Source: ECT2AJA-110-A sp035399845 (GTDB taxonomy: Bacteria; Planctomycetota; Phycisphaerae; UBA1845; UTPLA1). Taken from it: a stretch of 64,000 nt of DNA. The notes beneath the pieces were generated by a model, which saw only the letters and a list, made by a program, of their open reading frames with translations, did not search any database and was not told the origin of the DNA. Every line of letters begins with the position of its first letter. Positions within the stretch are counted from its first letter, which is position 1. The stretch is taken from the NCBI GenBank assembly GCA_035399845.1, contig DAOPJV010000019.1, positions 30,505 through 94,504 of the forward strand, written 5' to 3'. This document shows positions 36,513-45,633 of the stretch, piece after piece. A program made the position numbers and the translations under genes.

Positions 36513-38555
36513 ATGAATCCGAATCGCTCCAATCCGTGTTTCAGAAATCGCTCCAACTTCAACATATGCACGCTGTCTGCGATTGCATTCGGCGCGCTGC
36601 TCATCATTCCGAGCCGGGCGGGCGCCGCGCCGCTGAGTTCCACGTGGACCTACCAGGGGCGCATCACCGACGGCGGCGCCCCGTTGAACGACACCGCCGA
36701 CTTTCGATTCTCGCTCTGGGACGCCGAAGGCGCCGGCGCTCCGCCGTCCGGCGGAAGTCAGCTTGGCGCGACAATGACGATCACCAATGTCTCGGTGGTC
36801 GACGGCGTATTCACTGTGAAGCTTGACTTCGGCGCGGCCGTATTCGATGGCGACGAACGCTGGCTGCAGATCGGCGTACGCAGTCCCGCCGGCGCCGGGC
36901 CGTTCACGACGCTCAGTCCGAGGCAGTCGCTGACTGTTGCGCCGTACGCCCAGACCGCGCTGACCGCCCTCAACGCGGATGCGGTCCCCGGCATCGACGG
37001 GCACTCGCTTGACGCCGCCGACGGCAATCCCGTCGATGCGGTGTTCGTCAACAATTCAGGCAGGGTCGGCATCGGGACGAGCACACCGGCCGACAAACTG
37101 ACTGTCAGCGAAGGCAACTTGCGCGTCGACCGCGGAACCCAGACCGAAAACGAACAGGCGGTCCTGACCCTTGGCGGCGCCCGTGTCGGCGGCATCAATC
37201 CGTACGCTTCCGTTGAGTTCGGTAACTACGATAGTGATTCGATGGCCATCGACTACATCGGGGCCAGCATTCGGAGTCACAATGACGATGGGGACGCGGA
37301 TTCGGGCGATCTGCGATTCCTCACCAAGACGACGACCAATCCGAATCCCGGACTTCGGATGCTCATTACACCGTCAGGCAGCGTTGGCATCGGCACGTCG
37401 ACGCCCGACGCGCCCCTCTCTGTTGTCACCGGAAATTTGGGTATTCGGGCCGCCAACACGCCCGACGGATCGGAATACACAGAGATCGGGCACGGCGGAT
37501 CGAACGGGTTTATCAACACCGTTGGCGACGGCGCCCTTGATTTTCGACACGACGGTACGACTCTGATGTCGCTGACAGACGCTGGATACCTCGGCATCGG
37601 CACCGGCGCCCCGAGCAGCCCGCTCGGTTTTCGCAACGCGGACGAACGCAAGATCACGTACTTCGAAAACACTTCTGTGGGCTACTTCGGCGTCGACCTG
37701 GACGCCGGTCAATTGCGCCATTGGGCCGGAAAGGGCGGCGAATTCCAGGTTGGCAACTACAACGACGTTGACGGGACGTTCATCGAGCGTCTGCGCGTGG
37801 ACGGAACCAACAATGGTGGCCGCATGAACCTGAAAGACTCGTCCGGCGTCAATCGTGTCAACGCCCAGGCCACCGCCAACGGCGGACAACTCAGGGTATT
37901 CGATCCCACCGGCGGCGAGCGCGTCCGCGCCTCCGTCAACTCCGTCAACTGCGGCGACATCCAGGTGTTCGGGCCCAACGGAAACGTCAACGCCTGGATG
38001 ACCAATCTTGCGGGCAGCCCCGATCATGGATGGTCCGGCGTATTTGATTCCGCAGGGATCGCGAAGGTCGCCATGTACGTGGAGTCCGACGGAGACGGCT
38101 GGATCTTCACCGACGTTCTGAAGATCAACGGTGGCAGCGATCTTGCCGAACCCTTCGACGTCGTCGCCGATCAACCCCTTCAGCCGGGAATGGTCGTCGC
38201 CATCGATCCCGAGCGCGCCGGCAAACTGCGTCTTTCGACGAACGCCTACGATCCCACGGTCGCCGGCATCATCAGCGGCGCGGGCGGTGTCAATCCCGGC
38301 CTGATGATGAGTCAGAAAGGCACGGTCGCCGACGGTGAGCATCCAATCGCGCTGTCGGGCCGCGTTTACTGCTGGGTGGACGCGGACGCCAACGGACCGG
38401 TGAAGCCGGGCGATCTGCTCACGACCTCAAATACGCCGGGACACGCCATGAAGGCTACCGACCACGATCGGGCCTTCGGTACGTGCGTCGGCAAGGCGAT
38501 GACGGCGCTCGACAGCGGTCGTGGCCTGGTCCTTGTCCTCGTCAACCTTCACTAA
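36513..38555 (+). CDS. Secreted tail-fibre-like protein with GIGT repeats
   Basis: A 680-residue protein; AGGAAGGA precedes the ATG at 36513. A signal sequence covers the first about 45 residues. The N-terminal module (TWTYQGRITDGGAPLNDTAD ... FRFSLWDA) is typical of planctomycete surface proteins. It is followed by phage-tail-fibre-like repeats VGIGTSTPADKLTV and VGIGTSTPDAPLSV, the same text seen before intramolecular-chaperone or collar domains. The C-terminal 130 residues (GMVVAIDPERAGKL ... GLVLVLVNLH) are nearly identical in pattern to the paralogue at 45634-47343. It is probably a trimeric fibre or surface appendage protein. Confidence 0.85.
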   Translation: MNPNRSNPCFRNRSNFNICTLSAIAFGALLIIPSRAGAAPLSSTWTYQGRITDGGAPLNDTADFRFSLWDAEGAGAPPSGGSQLGATMTITNVSVVDGVFTVKLDFGAAVFDGDERWLQIGVRSPAGAGPFTTLSPRQSLTVAPYAQTALTALNADAVPGIDGHSLDAADGNPVDAVFVNNSGRVGIGTSTPADKLTVSEGNLRVDRGTQTENEQAVLTLGGARVGGINPYASVEFGNYDSDSMAIDYIGASIRSHNDDGDADSGDLRFLTKTTTNPNPGLRMLITPSGSVGIGTSTPDAPLSVVTGNLGIRAANTPDGSEYTEIGHGGSNGFINTVGDGALDFRHDGTTLMSLTDAGYLGIGTGAPSSPLGFRNADERKITYFENTSVGYFGVDLDAGQLRHWAGKGGEFQVGNYNDVDGTFIERLRVDGTNNGGRMNLKDSSGVNRVNAQATANGGQLRVFDPTGGERVRASVNSVNCGDIQVFGPNGNVNAWMTNLAGSPDHGWSGVFDSAGIAKVAMYVESDGDGWIFTDVLKINGGSDLAEPFDVVADQPLQPGMVVAIDPERAGKLRLSTNAYDPTVAGIISGAGGVNPGLMMSQKGTVADGEHPIALSGRVYCWVDADANGPVKPGDLLTTSNTPGHAMKATDHDRAFGTCVGKAMTALDSGRGLVLVLVNLH

Positions 38556-38594
38556 GTCGTACGGGTAGCAACCATGACCGGAAGGGAGTTTCGT

Positions 38595-40070
38595 ATGTTT
38601 AGCGACATTCCAGGCGGCCGACGATTGATTTGCATTGCCCTTGCCCTGACGGGCGCTGTGCTGACGCCGGCGGCGGCGCAAGGTGAGACCTTCGAGACCT
38701 TGTCGGAACGAGCGACCGACTTCGAGCTGATTGACATCCGCGTCCCGATCGAGCGCCCCGCGACGTTCGAGATTGAGCTTCCGATCGACGGCGAAACAGA
38801 AGTGGTCACACTCAATCGCGTGGAGATCTGGGCCCCGGGGGCACGGGTCAAGGTCTACGGCGCCGACGGAAAATTCGAGACGATTGCCCCGCCGACGCCG
38901 AATACCTATCGCGGAACGATCCCCGGCCAATCGGGAAGCGTCATCACCGGTGGCATCCTGCCGGATGGTTTTCACGGGATCATCCGGATCCCGGGGCGCG
39001 AGGCCCTGGAGCTGATTCCGATCGAGGGCACAGAGCAGCACGCGCTGATTGACGCCACGGCCTCCGACGAACCACCGATGACCTGCGACGAACCCACAGA
39101 GGGCATGCCGGCGCCTTTGGCCGGCCCCCGCCCCCCACGATTGACGGACGGCGTCGCCAGATTGCCTGGCGGCGGCGGCGGCGCCCCGCGCGGAACAACC
39201 GCTGCGGCGGTCGAGCTGGCGATCGAGGCCGACGTCGAATATTTCAACGTGTACGGCAACGTGACCCTGACGCTCGACGCAATGGCGATCATTGTCGGCA
39301 ATATCAACCCGGCCTACGAAAGCGCCGCCAGCCTGACGCATGTTCTGACGGCGGCCATCGTTCGCACCGCTGAGCCGGACCCCTATAGCTCAAACATCGG
39401 GGCCACGCTCAATCAGCAACAGGTCGACGAATGGACCACGAATCAGTCGGACCTTCCCTACGACATGGTGTTGCTGTACACAGGAAAGGACACGTGCTCG
39501 ACCAGCGATCCAGGCGACCTGTGCACACTCGCCGGTCGAGTGTTCGATATCGGCGTCGTTTGTGATCGCAGCCGGGCCTTTGCGTTCACGGAGTTCTACA
39601 ACTCTACAGTGACGCACGCGCAGATTGCCGGGCACGAACTTGGGCACCTCTGGAACGCTCGCCACTGTGACAGTGATTCCAGTTCCTCCTGTTTCGGCGT
39701 CACGCCCTGCAAGCTCATGTGCAGCACCATCAACGGATGTGATAACACGGGCACGGTTGACTTCGCAACGTGCAACGCCGGCGTCGTCTCCTCCTACCGG
39801 GCCGGCGAGTCGTGTTTTACCGGTGGCCCCAATGGCGTCCAGTGGGTCGAATGGCGCTCCTGCTCGCCCTCCCCCTGCATCGAAATCGGAAGTTTCGTGT
39901 TCCCGTACAACACCGTTTTCGAGGCGGTCAACCTCTCGCTCCCTGGCGGGTTCGTGATCATCAAGGCGGGATCAAGCTCGCAGTCGGGCGGGAACGAGGC
40001 GTTACCGCTGATCATCAATACGCCGGTCGAGCTCCACTCATTCGATGGAGCGGCCATCATCGGCGCGTAG
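38595..40070 (+). CDS. Secreted zinc metalloprotease (HExxHxxxxxH, reprolysin-like)
   Basis: A 491-residue protein. The ATG at 38595 is preceded by GGGAG; signal peptide MFSDIPGGRRLICIALALTG. Residues 30 to about 200 form a propeptide-like region. The active site HELGHLWNARH at about residue 347 fits the metzincin pattern HExxHxxxxxH (Asn replaces the usual Gly), and CKLMCSTINGC about 35 residues later can be the Met-turn. The last 60 residues, VFPYNTVFEAVNLSLPGGFV and the following strands to FDGAAIIGA, form a separate module shared with neighbouring secreted proteins. It is likely exported and cleaves extracellular protein. Confidence 0.85.
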   Translation: MFSDIPGGRRLICIALALTGAVLTPAAAQGETFETLSERATDFELIDIRVPIERPATFEIELPIDGETEVVTLNRVEIWAPGARVKVYGADGKFETIAPPTPNTYRGTIPGQSGSVITGGILPDGFHGIIRIPGREALELIPIEGTEQHALIDATASDEPPMTCDEPTEGMPAPLAGPRPPRLTDGVARLPGGGGGAPRGTTAAAVELAIEADVEYFNVYGNVTLTLDAMAIIVGNINPAYESAASLTHVLTAAIVRTAEPDPYSSNIGATLNQQQVDEWTTNQSDLPYDMVLLYTGKDTCSTSDPGDLCTLAGRVFDIGVVCDRSRAFAFTEFYNSTVTHAQIAGHELGHLWNARHCDSDSSSSCFGVTPCKLMCSTINGCDNTGTVDFATCNAGVVSSYRAGESCFTGGPNGVQWVEWRSCSPSPCIEIGSFVFPYNTVFEAVNLSLPGGFVIIKAGSSSQSGGNEALPLIINTPVELHSFDGAAIIGA

Positions 40071-40170
40071 CCCGGCCACGCGATCACGACGGCCGCGTAC
40101 GGCAAATGATTGAACCTTGTCCTTATGGCGCCACAACGGACTGTGGCCGAGGATTGAAAAAGAAGCAACG

Positions 40171-41352
40171 ATGCCCCGGTACCGAATGAAGATGCAACGC
40201 ACCTGTTTTTTCCTGCTTGCCGGCGCCCTCGTCCCTGCGGGATCACGATCCGCGGCCTTCGCGCAGTGCTCGAATCCGAGCTGGAATGGCTACTGCCCGG
40301 AAACCACGCCGCGCCAGGGCGAGCAGCGAATCAGCGCGCAACAGTTCAAGGCCAGCCACAATTCCTACAACCGCCCCCAGAGTCTCGACGCCCAGATTGA
40401 CGACTATAACTGCTGGATGATCGAACTCGACCTGTGGTACAAGGATTCTGACGACTCGATCCGCGTGGCGCACACGTGTCCGATCAGCAGCGCCGATCGG
40501 TTCGGATCGAGACTGAGCGAGCTCATGAACGCCAATGACCTTGACAAGCGCGTGACGTTCATCTTCCTGCAGCTCAAGTATGACTGCACCAATGACAACT
40601 GCGATTGCGGGTTACTCGAGACCTGCCATCCATGGCCGAGCGATCAGCGCGGCCGGGTCCTGGAGACGGTCCTGAACAATGTTCCGCAGAATGAGATCTA
40701 CACGGTTCCGGAGTTCCGTGACATCGACAACAGGGCCTGGCCTTCGTATCAGGAACTTGTCCGGCGCGGGAAGCGCTTCGTCTTCGTGCTGGGCGGATGC
40801 GAGACCAACACCAACCTGGATGATCTCCTCTTTGAGAAAACCGCGGACACCAGCAACAACACGAACCTCTATTCCAATTACTCGATCGTCAACACCAGCG
40901 GCGGCTGCCCGGGCGGTTCGGCCCCGGACCCGGCGAATCCGACCGATCGATTTGTGTGGCGCGCCTACCCGGGCGGCGCCTGCCTGACCTGCGAACTGCA
41001 GGGCAACGGCTGGTGGGAGGCGCTTGTCGATACGGGATACACGTTTATCGCCACCAACTGCGTCGACGCCCAGCACACCTTCGACGACTTTCCCGTCATC
41101 CACTCGCCCGCGCCGTTCTACGTCGTTCCCAGCGGAAGCTACAGCCACAACTGGGGAACGCGCGCCTTTCCGCGGGTCGGATCACTCGGGCTCTATCGCG
41201 CAACGACTGAGGTCTCAGCCATGGTCGACGTCCTGATCAGCCCGGGCGTGTACGACATCAGCAATGAGTCGGGATTCCAGAACAGCAACAATCGGATTGA
41301 TCGGCCCATGATCCTGAGGTGCAACGGAAGCGGCGCCGTGACATTGAATTAG
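40171..41352 (+). CDS. Secreted PI-PLC-like phosphodiesterase
   Basis: A 393-residue protein with signal peptide (TCFFLLAGALVPAGSRSAAF). The mature N-terminus has the PLC-X-like first active-site region FKASHNSYNRPQS (His at about 63), the metal-binding acidic WMIELDLWY, and a second His in RVAHTC (about 101). These match the Ca-dependent phosphoinositide phospholipase C-like family (TIM barrel). Eight or more Cys suggest disulfides. The C-terminal 50 residues, VDVLISPGVYDI ... MILRCNGSGAVTLN, resemble the tail of the preceding metalloprotease. A substrate other than phosphoinositide is possible. The start could also be the ATG at 40186. Confidence 0.82.
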   Translation: MPRYRMKMQRTCFFLLAGALVPAGSRSAAFAQCSNPSWNGYCPETTPRQGEQRISAQQFKASHNSYNRPQSLDAQIDDYNCWMIELDLWYKDSDDSIRVAHTCPISSADRFGSRLSELMNANDLDKRVTFIFLQLKYDCTNDNCDCGLLETCHPWPSDQRGRVLETVLNNVPQNEIYTVPEFRDIDNRAWPSYQELVRRGKRFVFVLGGCETNTNLDDLLFEKTADTSNNTNLYSNYSIVNTSGGCPGGSAPDPANPTDRFVWRAYPGGACLTCELQGNGWWEALVDTGYTFIATNCVDAQHTFDDFPVIHSPAPFYVVPSGSYSHNWGTRAFPRVGSLGLYRATTEVSAMVDVLISPGVYDISNESGFQNSNNRIDRPMILRCNGSGAVTLN

Positions 41353-41474
41353 TCGCCGATTTGTCCGCGGACCCGGCGGCGCAGTCCATGCGTGTCGGGC
41401 TCGCCTTCATTGGGTTCGAAAGTCTCGCAAGAACCTGGAGCCACGCGAAGCGGCGCAGAAAATTGTCATCGGAT

Positions 41475-41903
41475 CTAATTGCACGCGGCGCCGGCGAGCA
41501 GATCGCCGACAAAGACGGTAACGTCGTCCATTGTCAATCCCGCCATCGAATCGACGTCGGCGCAGCGACATCCACTGTCCATGATCAGGCAGGAAACAAA
41601 CTGCTGAACGTCGGCGCCGTTCCTGACGCCATCTCCGTTCATGTCGCCCGGACACGCGCAGGTTTCCGAAGCCGCCCAGAATCCGCCGCGGATCTCGAAA
41701 CCGGCGCCCGACATCGGACCCGCCGTCGGTCCGGCGTCATGCTGGCCGATACTCCCGCTCAATTCGAATCCCGCGCCGGCGCTTCGACCTCCACCACCGT
41801 CGACGGTGTACCGTGACACGCTGTAGACGTCGGCGAGCGTTGCCGGGGCGATCGCGACGCAAACCATTACAAAGCTGATCCTCGTCAGTCGTTTCAGGTT
41901 CAT
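41475..41903 (-). CDS. Small secreted protein with dockerin-like C-terminus (paralogue)
   Basis: A 142-residue protein. It has the same architecture as 35952-36374: signal peptide ending in PATLA, the module VDGGGGRSAGAGFELSGSIG with QHDAGP and GGFWA, then GDMNGDGVRNGADVQQFVSC and DVDSMAGLTMDDVTVFVGDL. AAGGAAGAG lies just before the ATG. It is the last gene of a minus-strand run (47343 down to 41475). The two copies differ at about half their positions, so the duplication is old. Confidence 0.85.
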   Translation of the reverse strand: MNLKRLTRISFVMVCVAIAPATLADVYSVSRYTVDGGGGRSAGAGFELSGSIGQHDAGPTAGPMSGAGFEIRGGFWAASETCACPGDMNGDGVRNGADVQQFVSCLIMDSGCRCADVDSMAGLTMDDVTVFVGDLLAGAACN

Positions 41904-42015
41904 TTGTCTCTTCCTTTCGGGTATCAGCGATCGGTCCGTTCGCCATCGCTGTTCTCAGCAGGATTCCGCGCCTAACCATCATGACGCCAGACATTTCAAC
42001 GCATGATTCGCTTCT

Positions 42016-43833
42016 CTACGGTTTCAGGATGATCGCCACGCCGCCGCGCGATTCCAACCGGACCGGCTGACTGACAGCCTTCATGATGGCGCCCTCCGGA
42101 TGCACGTAGAGCCCCGCCCTGATTGAAATCGTCGAACACGACCCTTGAATATTCGCCAGCGAGGCAAGGCCCAGCGTCAGAGATGGCTGCGTTTCCGGAA
42201 CGGCCACCGCCTGCCCCACGCATTGACCGGCGAAACGAACCGACTTGATTCGATCGCCCCAGTCACTCACGAGGGCTTCGGCCGGGTTATCATCAATGAA
42301 TGACGCGTCGAGATCGGCCAGATACCTCACCTGTCCATTGCCTTCCAGCACGAGCCCCGCCCCCTGGAAGTATGGCTCCTCGTTCAGAATGATCGACTCA
42401 CCAACCGGGAGCCGCCAGATGATGGAACTGGTGCGCCCATCGAAGTTGTCATGCAGGCCGAGGTCCTCGAGATTTTCCAGGTCCTTGTCGATCGCATCGA
42501 ACACCAGACTCATGCTCTGATTTGCGTCACTCCAGCCATTGTCATTGTCGTAGAGTTCAAACCATGCGTCACCTGGCCTACCGACCATTGCCACGTCATG
42601 ACCAATGTGCGGCCATTCGCCGAACCGCACAGTCCCGCTCGGGCCTCCGTTGGTGTATTCCGCCGAATAGACGATCAACTGCCCCGACGGACTGACGTAC
42701 GCGCTCGCGGCGGCCGAGAAGTCGCCCATCTGATCCTGGGTGGTATCGCGGTAGAACCTGCGTTTCTCGACAAAATCAAGCTTGAGCGCGCCGCCGTTCA
42801 GAAACACTTCATAAAGGTGAATCCAATCGTCACCGTCCGACGGAGATCCCGTGGAATTGCGGAACGCGAGCAGGTACAGGCGCGACGGGTCGCCGCCGAC
42901 CGGCAGTTCCCTGACAAACGCCAGCGCCTGAAACGGCCAGTTCAGGCCAAGCGCTGTCGGTCCGCCTTCCCAGTCACTCTCTTCATCACCATACTCGGTC
43001 AATTCAGACGCTCGCCAACGATCGAATTCGACAAGATCGACGCCAGGGTTCGCGAGGTCGCGCAGGTTGTCGGTCGGCGTCCGCCACGCGATCAGGGTCT
43101 TCTCATCCTTGCCGGCGATCTTGAGCATCGAAGTGATCAGATACGTTCCGTCGTCCAGCCGGGTAATCGCCGCGGCGCCGGATCCCTCGATATCATCGGT
43201 CGCCGTATCGGGAACCGTTTTGAGTTCGAGCAACTGCGGTCTGAGTGGATCCGCCACGTCGATGACCGCGAGCGCAGCATCCGCCGCCGTCGAGGCGGAA
43301 GGATCCTGCAGTGCGACGACCAGCACGTTGTCGAGAATCTGCATACCGCCCGGGTGGGCGTAGGACATCGGCTCGCCGCTCCCCAGGAAATCCGCGACAC
43401 TGAATTCAATCACGTGAACGACGACATCCTCCGGGGGCGGCGGCGTTTGCCAGCTGTTGGCGAAGCGCCGAAGCCGGTTCGATCGCAGGCGTTCTCCGTC
43501 CCGATCGCGCGAGGCCAGGCGAACGACGACGATCTCGCCGCCACCCTCGGCGTGCCCGACGTACATGTAGGGTGCGCCGTCCGGACCGTCGGCGCGGGCC
43601 ATGCCGTTGATGTGGTCGCCGATCGTTGGCGCCGTACTGTCGCCAATCCAGTATCCCAACGGCTCCCCGTGGTGTTTCAGATTCTGCAGTTGTCCCAGAA
43701 CGTTCGGCGCCATGGGTAAGTCGCCACCCACAACGCGTTCAGTCGCGCCCGCAATGGCCACCAGGAGTGGAAATGCAATCCGGAACCAGCGATGAGGCGT
43801 TTCGTGATTCACGTCGACGGATGTCTGCGCCAT
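42016..43833 (-). CDS. Secreted protein with propeller-like body and crystallin-like C-terminus
   Basis: A 605-residue protein, paralogue of the gene just upstream (43868-45607). The ATG at 43833 has GGAG nine bases upstream and a hydrophobic segment at residues 16-30. The body (GEIVVVRLASRDRDGERLRS, MQILDNVLVVALQD, LAVIDVADPLRPQLLELKTV) looks like a beta-propeller of the LVIVD type. Near the C-terminus, ILNEEPYFQGAGLVLEGNGQ and SDWGDRIKSVRF resemble a beta/gamma-crystallin Greek-key unit. The last 45 residues (ISIRAGLYVHPEGAI ... PVRLESRGGVAIILKP) match the shared tail module of this island. Confidence 0.75.
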   Translation of the reverse strand: MAQTSVDVNHETPHRWFRIAFPLLVAIAGATERVVGGDLPMAPNVLGQLQNLKHHGEPLGYWIGDSTAPTIGDHINGMARADGPDGAPYMYVGHAEGGGEIVVVRLASRDRDGERLRSNRLRRFANSWQTPPPPEDVVVHVIEFSVADFLGSGEPMSYAHPGGMQILDNVLVVALQDPSASTAADAALAVIDVADPLRPQLLELKTVPDTATDDIEGSGAAAITRLDDGTYLITSMLKIAGKDEKTLIAWRTPTDNLRDLANPGVDLVEFDRWRASELTEYGDEESDWEGGPTALGLNWPFQALAFVRELPVGGDPSRLYLLAFRNSTGSPSDGDDWIHLYEVFLNGGALKLDFVEKRRFYRDTTQDQMGDFSAAASAYVSPSGQLIVYSAEYTNGGPSGTVRFGEWPHIGHDVAMVGRPGDAWFELYDNDNGWSDANQSMSLVFDAIDKDLENLEDLGLHDNFDGRTSSIIWRLPVGESIILNEEPYFQGAGLVLEGNGQVRYLADLDASFIDDNPAEALVSDWGDRIKSVRFAGQCVGQAVAVPETQPSLTLGLASLANIQGSCSTISIRAGLYVHPEGAIMKAVSQPVRLESRGGVAIILKP

Positions 43834-43867
43834 GGCCACAACTCCAGTGCTCGCGTCGCGTTCCGGG

Positions 43868-45607
43868 TTACGGAGCCAGGATATAGACCAGCCCGTCTCG
43901 AGGCTCCAGCAGGATCGGGGTGGAGTTGGGATTGACCAGTGAGCCAATGACCTGCGGCCCCGCGTCGATGGTGATCGTCAGTCCCGACTGGACCGAGGCG
44001 GTATCGAGGAGTGACGCCAGCGTCATGGCCTGCGTGAGCGTGACCCAGGGTCGCAGCGGACCGACGGGGATGACATTCATGGAGATGGAACGAACGCGAT
44101 CGTGCCATCCCGAAACAAGCGGGTTTCCAGGGATGTCGTCAATAAAGGCGCCGTCGAGATCGCGAACAAAATGCACGGCGCCGTCGCCGACCAGCTCGAG
44201 CTTGTTTCCGCCCCAGTTGTTCTCCGAATACAGGAAGATCGACATTCCCGCTGGCGCCCACCAGCGCAGCGAGTCGGCCTCCTGGGCCCAGCCGCCCTCG
44301 TCATCGAGATTCAGAAAGCTGTCGCGGCCGAAGTCGATGTGATCGAACATCAGGCTCTTGTTGGGCGAGCTGTCATCCCAGCCTTCAACATCCCAGTACA
44401 GTTCGACCCAGGGCCGCCCCGACTCGGGCATGCCGCTGGTGGACACGTCGTACGAGTGGAATTCGCCGGCGCGAATGCTGCCGCCCGCGCCGTTGTCCTG
44501 ATGCTCGCAGGTGTAGAGCAGCAGTCGCCCCGATGGCGAGACATAATACCCGGTCCCCGCCGCCGCGTTCCCCATGCGCGGATCGTCGAGCTTCAGATGG
44601 CGCTCGGCCTGGTAGATGAAATTAAAATTGTCGCCCGAGCGCGTGACCTCAAACAGCCGTATCCAATCCGCCCCCATATCCGTCCCGCTCGTATTGTCGC
44701 CGGTCGCCACGAACAGACGGCCATCGTTTGTCTGGCGAATGAAATCCAGGTTCTGCCAGCTCTCCCACTTGTCCCGCACTGACTGTGGGACGTCGGTGTC
44801 GATGTCGACCGTGTCCAGAAGATTGAGGCCGAGCGCGGGATCAGAAAGGTCTTCAGTATTCGTCTCGTAGAAATACAGCGTGTGCGAATCGCCCGCGGTA
44901 AAGCAGATCAGGTAGTTGTCATTCAGCTCATCCCACGTCATGGCGAGCACGCCGATCATCATCGGGAACTCGATCTCCTTCAGCATGATGGGGTTCTCGG
45001 GATCCCGCACATCGATGAAAATCAGCGCGCCCGCCTCATCGATGCCCGGATACTGACGTTCCATGGGGATCACAAGCACGTCATCGACAATCTGGCCATC
45101 GCCGACATGCTGCCAGCCCGGCCACGCGCCATCGTTGAACCGAATGCTCAGAATCCCCGTGTCGGACGCGGGCGGCGCCGTATCCGACAGATCCTGGAAG
45201 GCGCTGAGCTTGTTCGATCTCAACCGCTCGCCATGTTTGGGGCGCGACGCCATCCGAACCACGAGCAGTTCACCCGGATCATCCGAACAATCCGAATCGC
45301 ACTCCAGCAGACCGCATGACGACGTGTGATTCATGCTGTGTGTCACGAAAAAGTATGGTGTGCCATCCGCCGCATGATGCCGGGAGATTCCCTGGTAATG
45401 CTTGCACAGGTCGGCATCGACACCCACGCCGATGCGAAATCCGATCGGATCGCCGTGAAGCTGCAGCTTCTGGAAGTCACTGACGACATCGTCCACCGTG
45501 AACCCGCCTCTCGGCGGCGTCGGTAACTGGGCCAACGCCGTGGCGCCGTTGGTCAACATCAACAGACTCGCAGCGAGGGCCGTTGAGAGTTGTCGTCCTG
45601 AGTACAT
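43868..45607 (-). CDS. Secreted protein with propeller-like body and crystallin-like C-terminus (paralogue)
   Basis: A 579-residue protein with signal peptide MYSGRQLSTALAASLLMLTN and AGGAG seven bases upstream. It aligns with 42016-43833: FQKLQLHGDPIGFRIG, GELLVVRMASRPKHGERLRS, ADWIRLFEV, YVSPSGRLLLYTCEH. The crystallin-like unit is clearer here: IFLYSENNWGGNKLELVGDG, then SGWHDRVRSISM. The end LTITIDAGPQVIGS ... PILLEPRDGLVYILAP is the shared tail. It is not an enzyme as far as can be seen. Crystallin-like domains in bacteria often bind calcium. Confidence 0.78.
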   Translation of the reverse strand: MYSGRQLSTALAASLLMLTNGATALAQLPTPPRGGFTVDDVVSDFQKLQLHGDPIGFRIGVGVDADLCKHYQGISRHHAADGTPYFFVTHSMNHTSSCGLLECDSDCSDDPGELLVVRMASRPKHGERLRSNKLSAFQDLSDTAPPASDTGILSIRFNDGAWPGWQHVGDGQIVDDVLVIPMERQYPGIDEAGALIFIDVRDPENPIMLKEIEFPMMIGVLAMTWDELNDNYLICFTAGDSHTLYFYETNTEDLSDPALGLNLLDTVDIDTDVPQSVRDKWESWQNLDFIRQTNDGRLFVATGDNTSGTDMGADWIRLFEVTRSGDNFNFIYQAERHLKLDDPRMGNAAAGTGYYVSPSGRLLLYTCEHQDNGAGGSIRAGEFHSYDVSTSGMPESGRPWVELYWDVEGWDDSSPNKSLMFDHIDFGRDSFLNLDDEGGWAQEADSLRWWAPAGMSIFLYSENNWGGNKLELVGDGAVHFVRDLDGAFIDDIPGNPLVSGWHDRVRSISMNVIPVGPLRPWVTLTQAMTLASLLDTASVQSGLTITIDAGPQVIGSLVNPNSTPILLEPRDGLVYILAP

Positions 45608-45633
45608 GACGGATCTCCTGGCGTCGCGCCCGA

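Noticed and set aside
42451..43719. 422-codon plus-strand open frame opposite the crystallin-like protein
   Set aside because: Shadow of a GC-rich gene; homology between 42016-43833 and 43868-45607 supports the minus strand.
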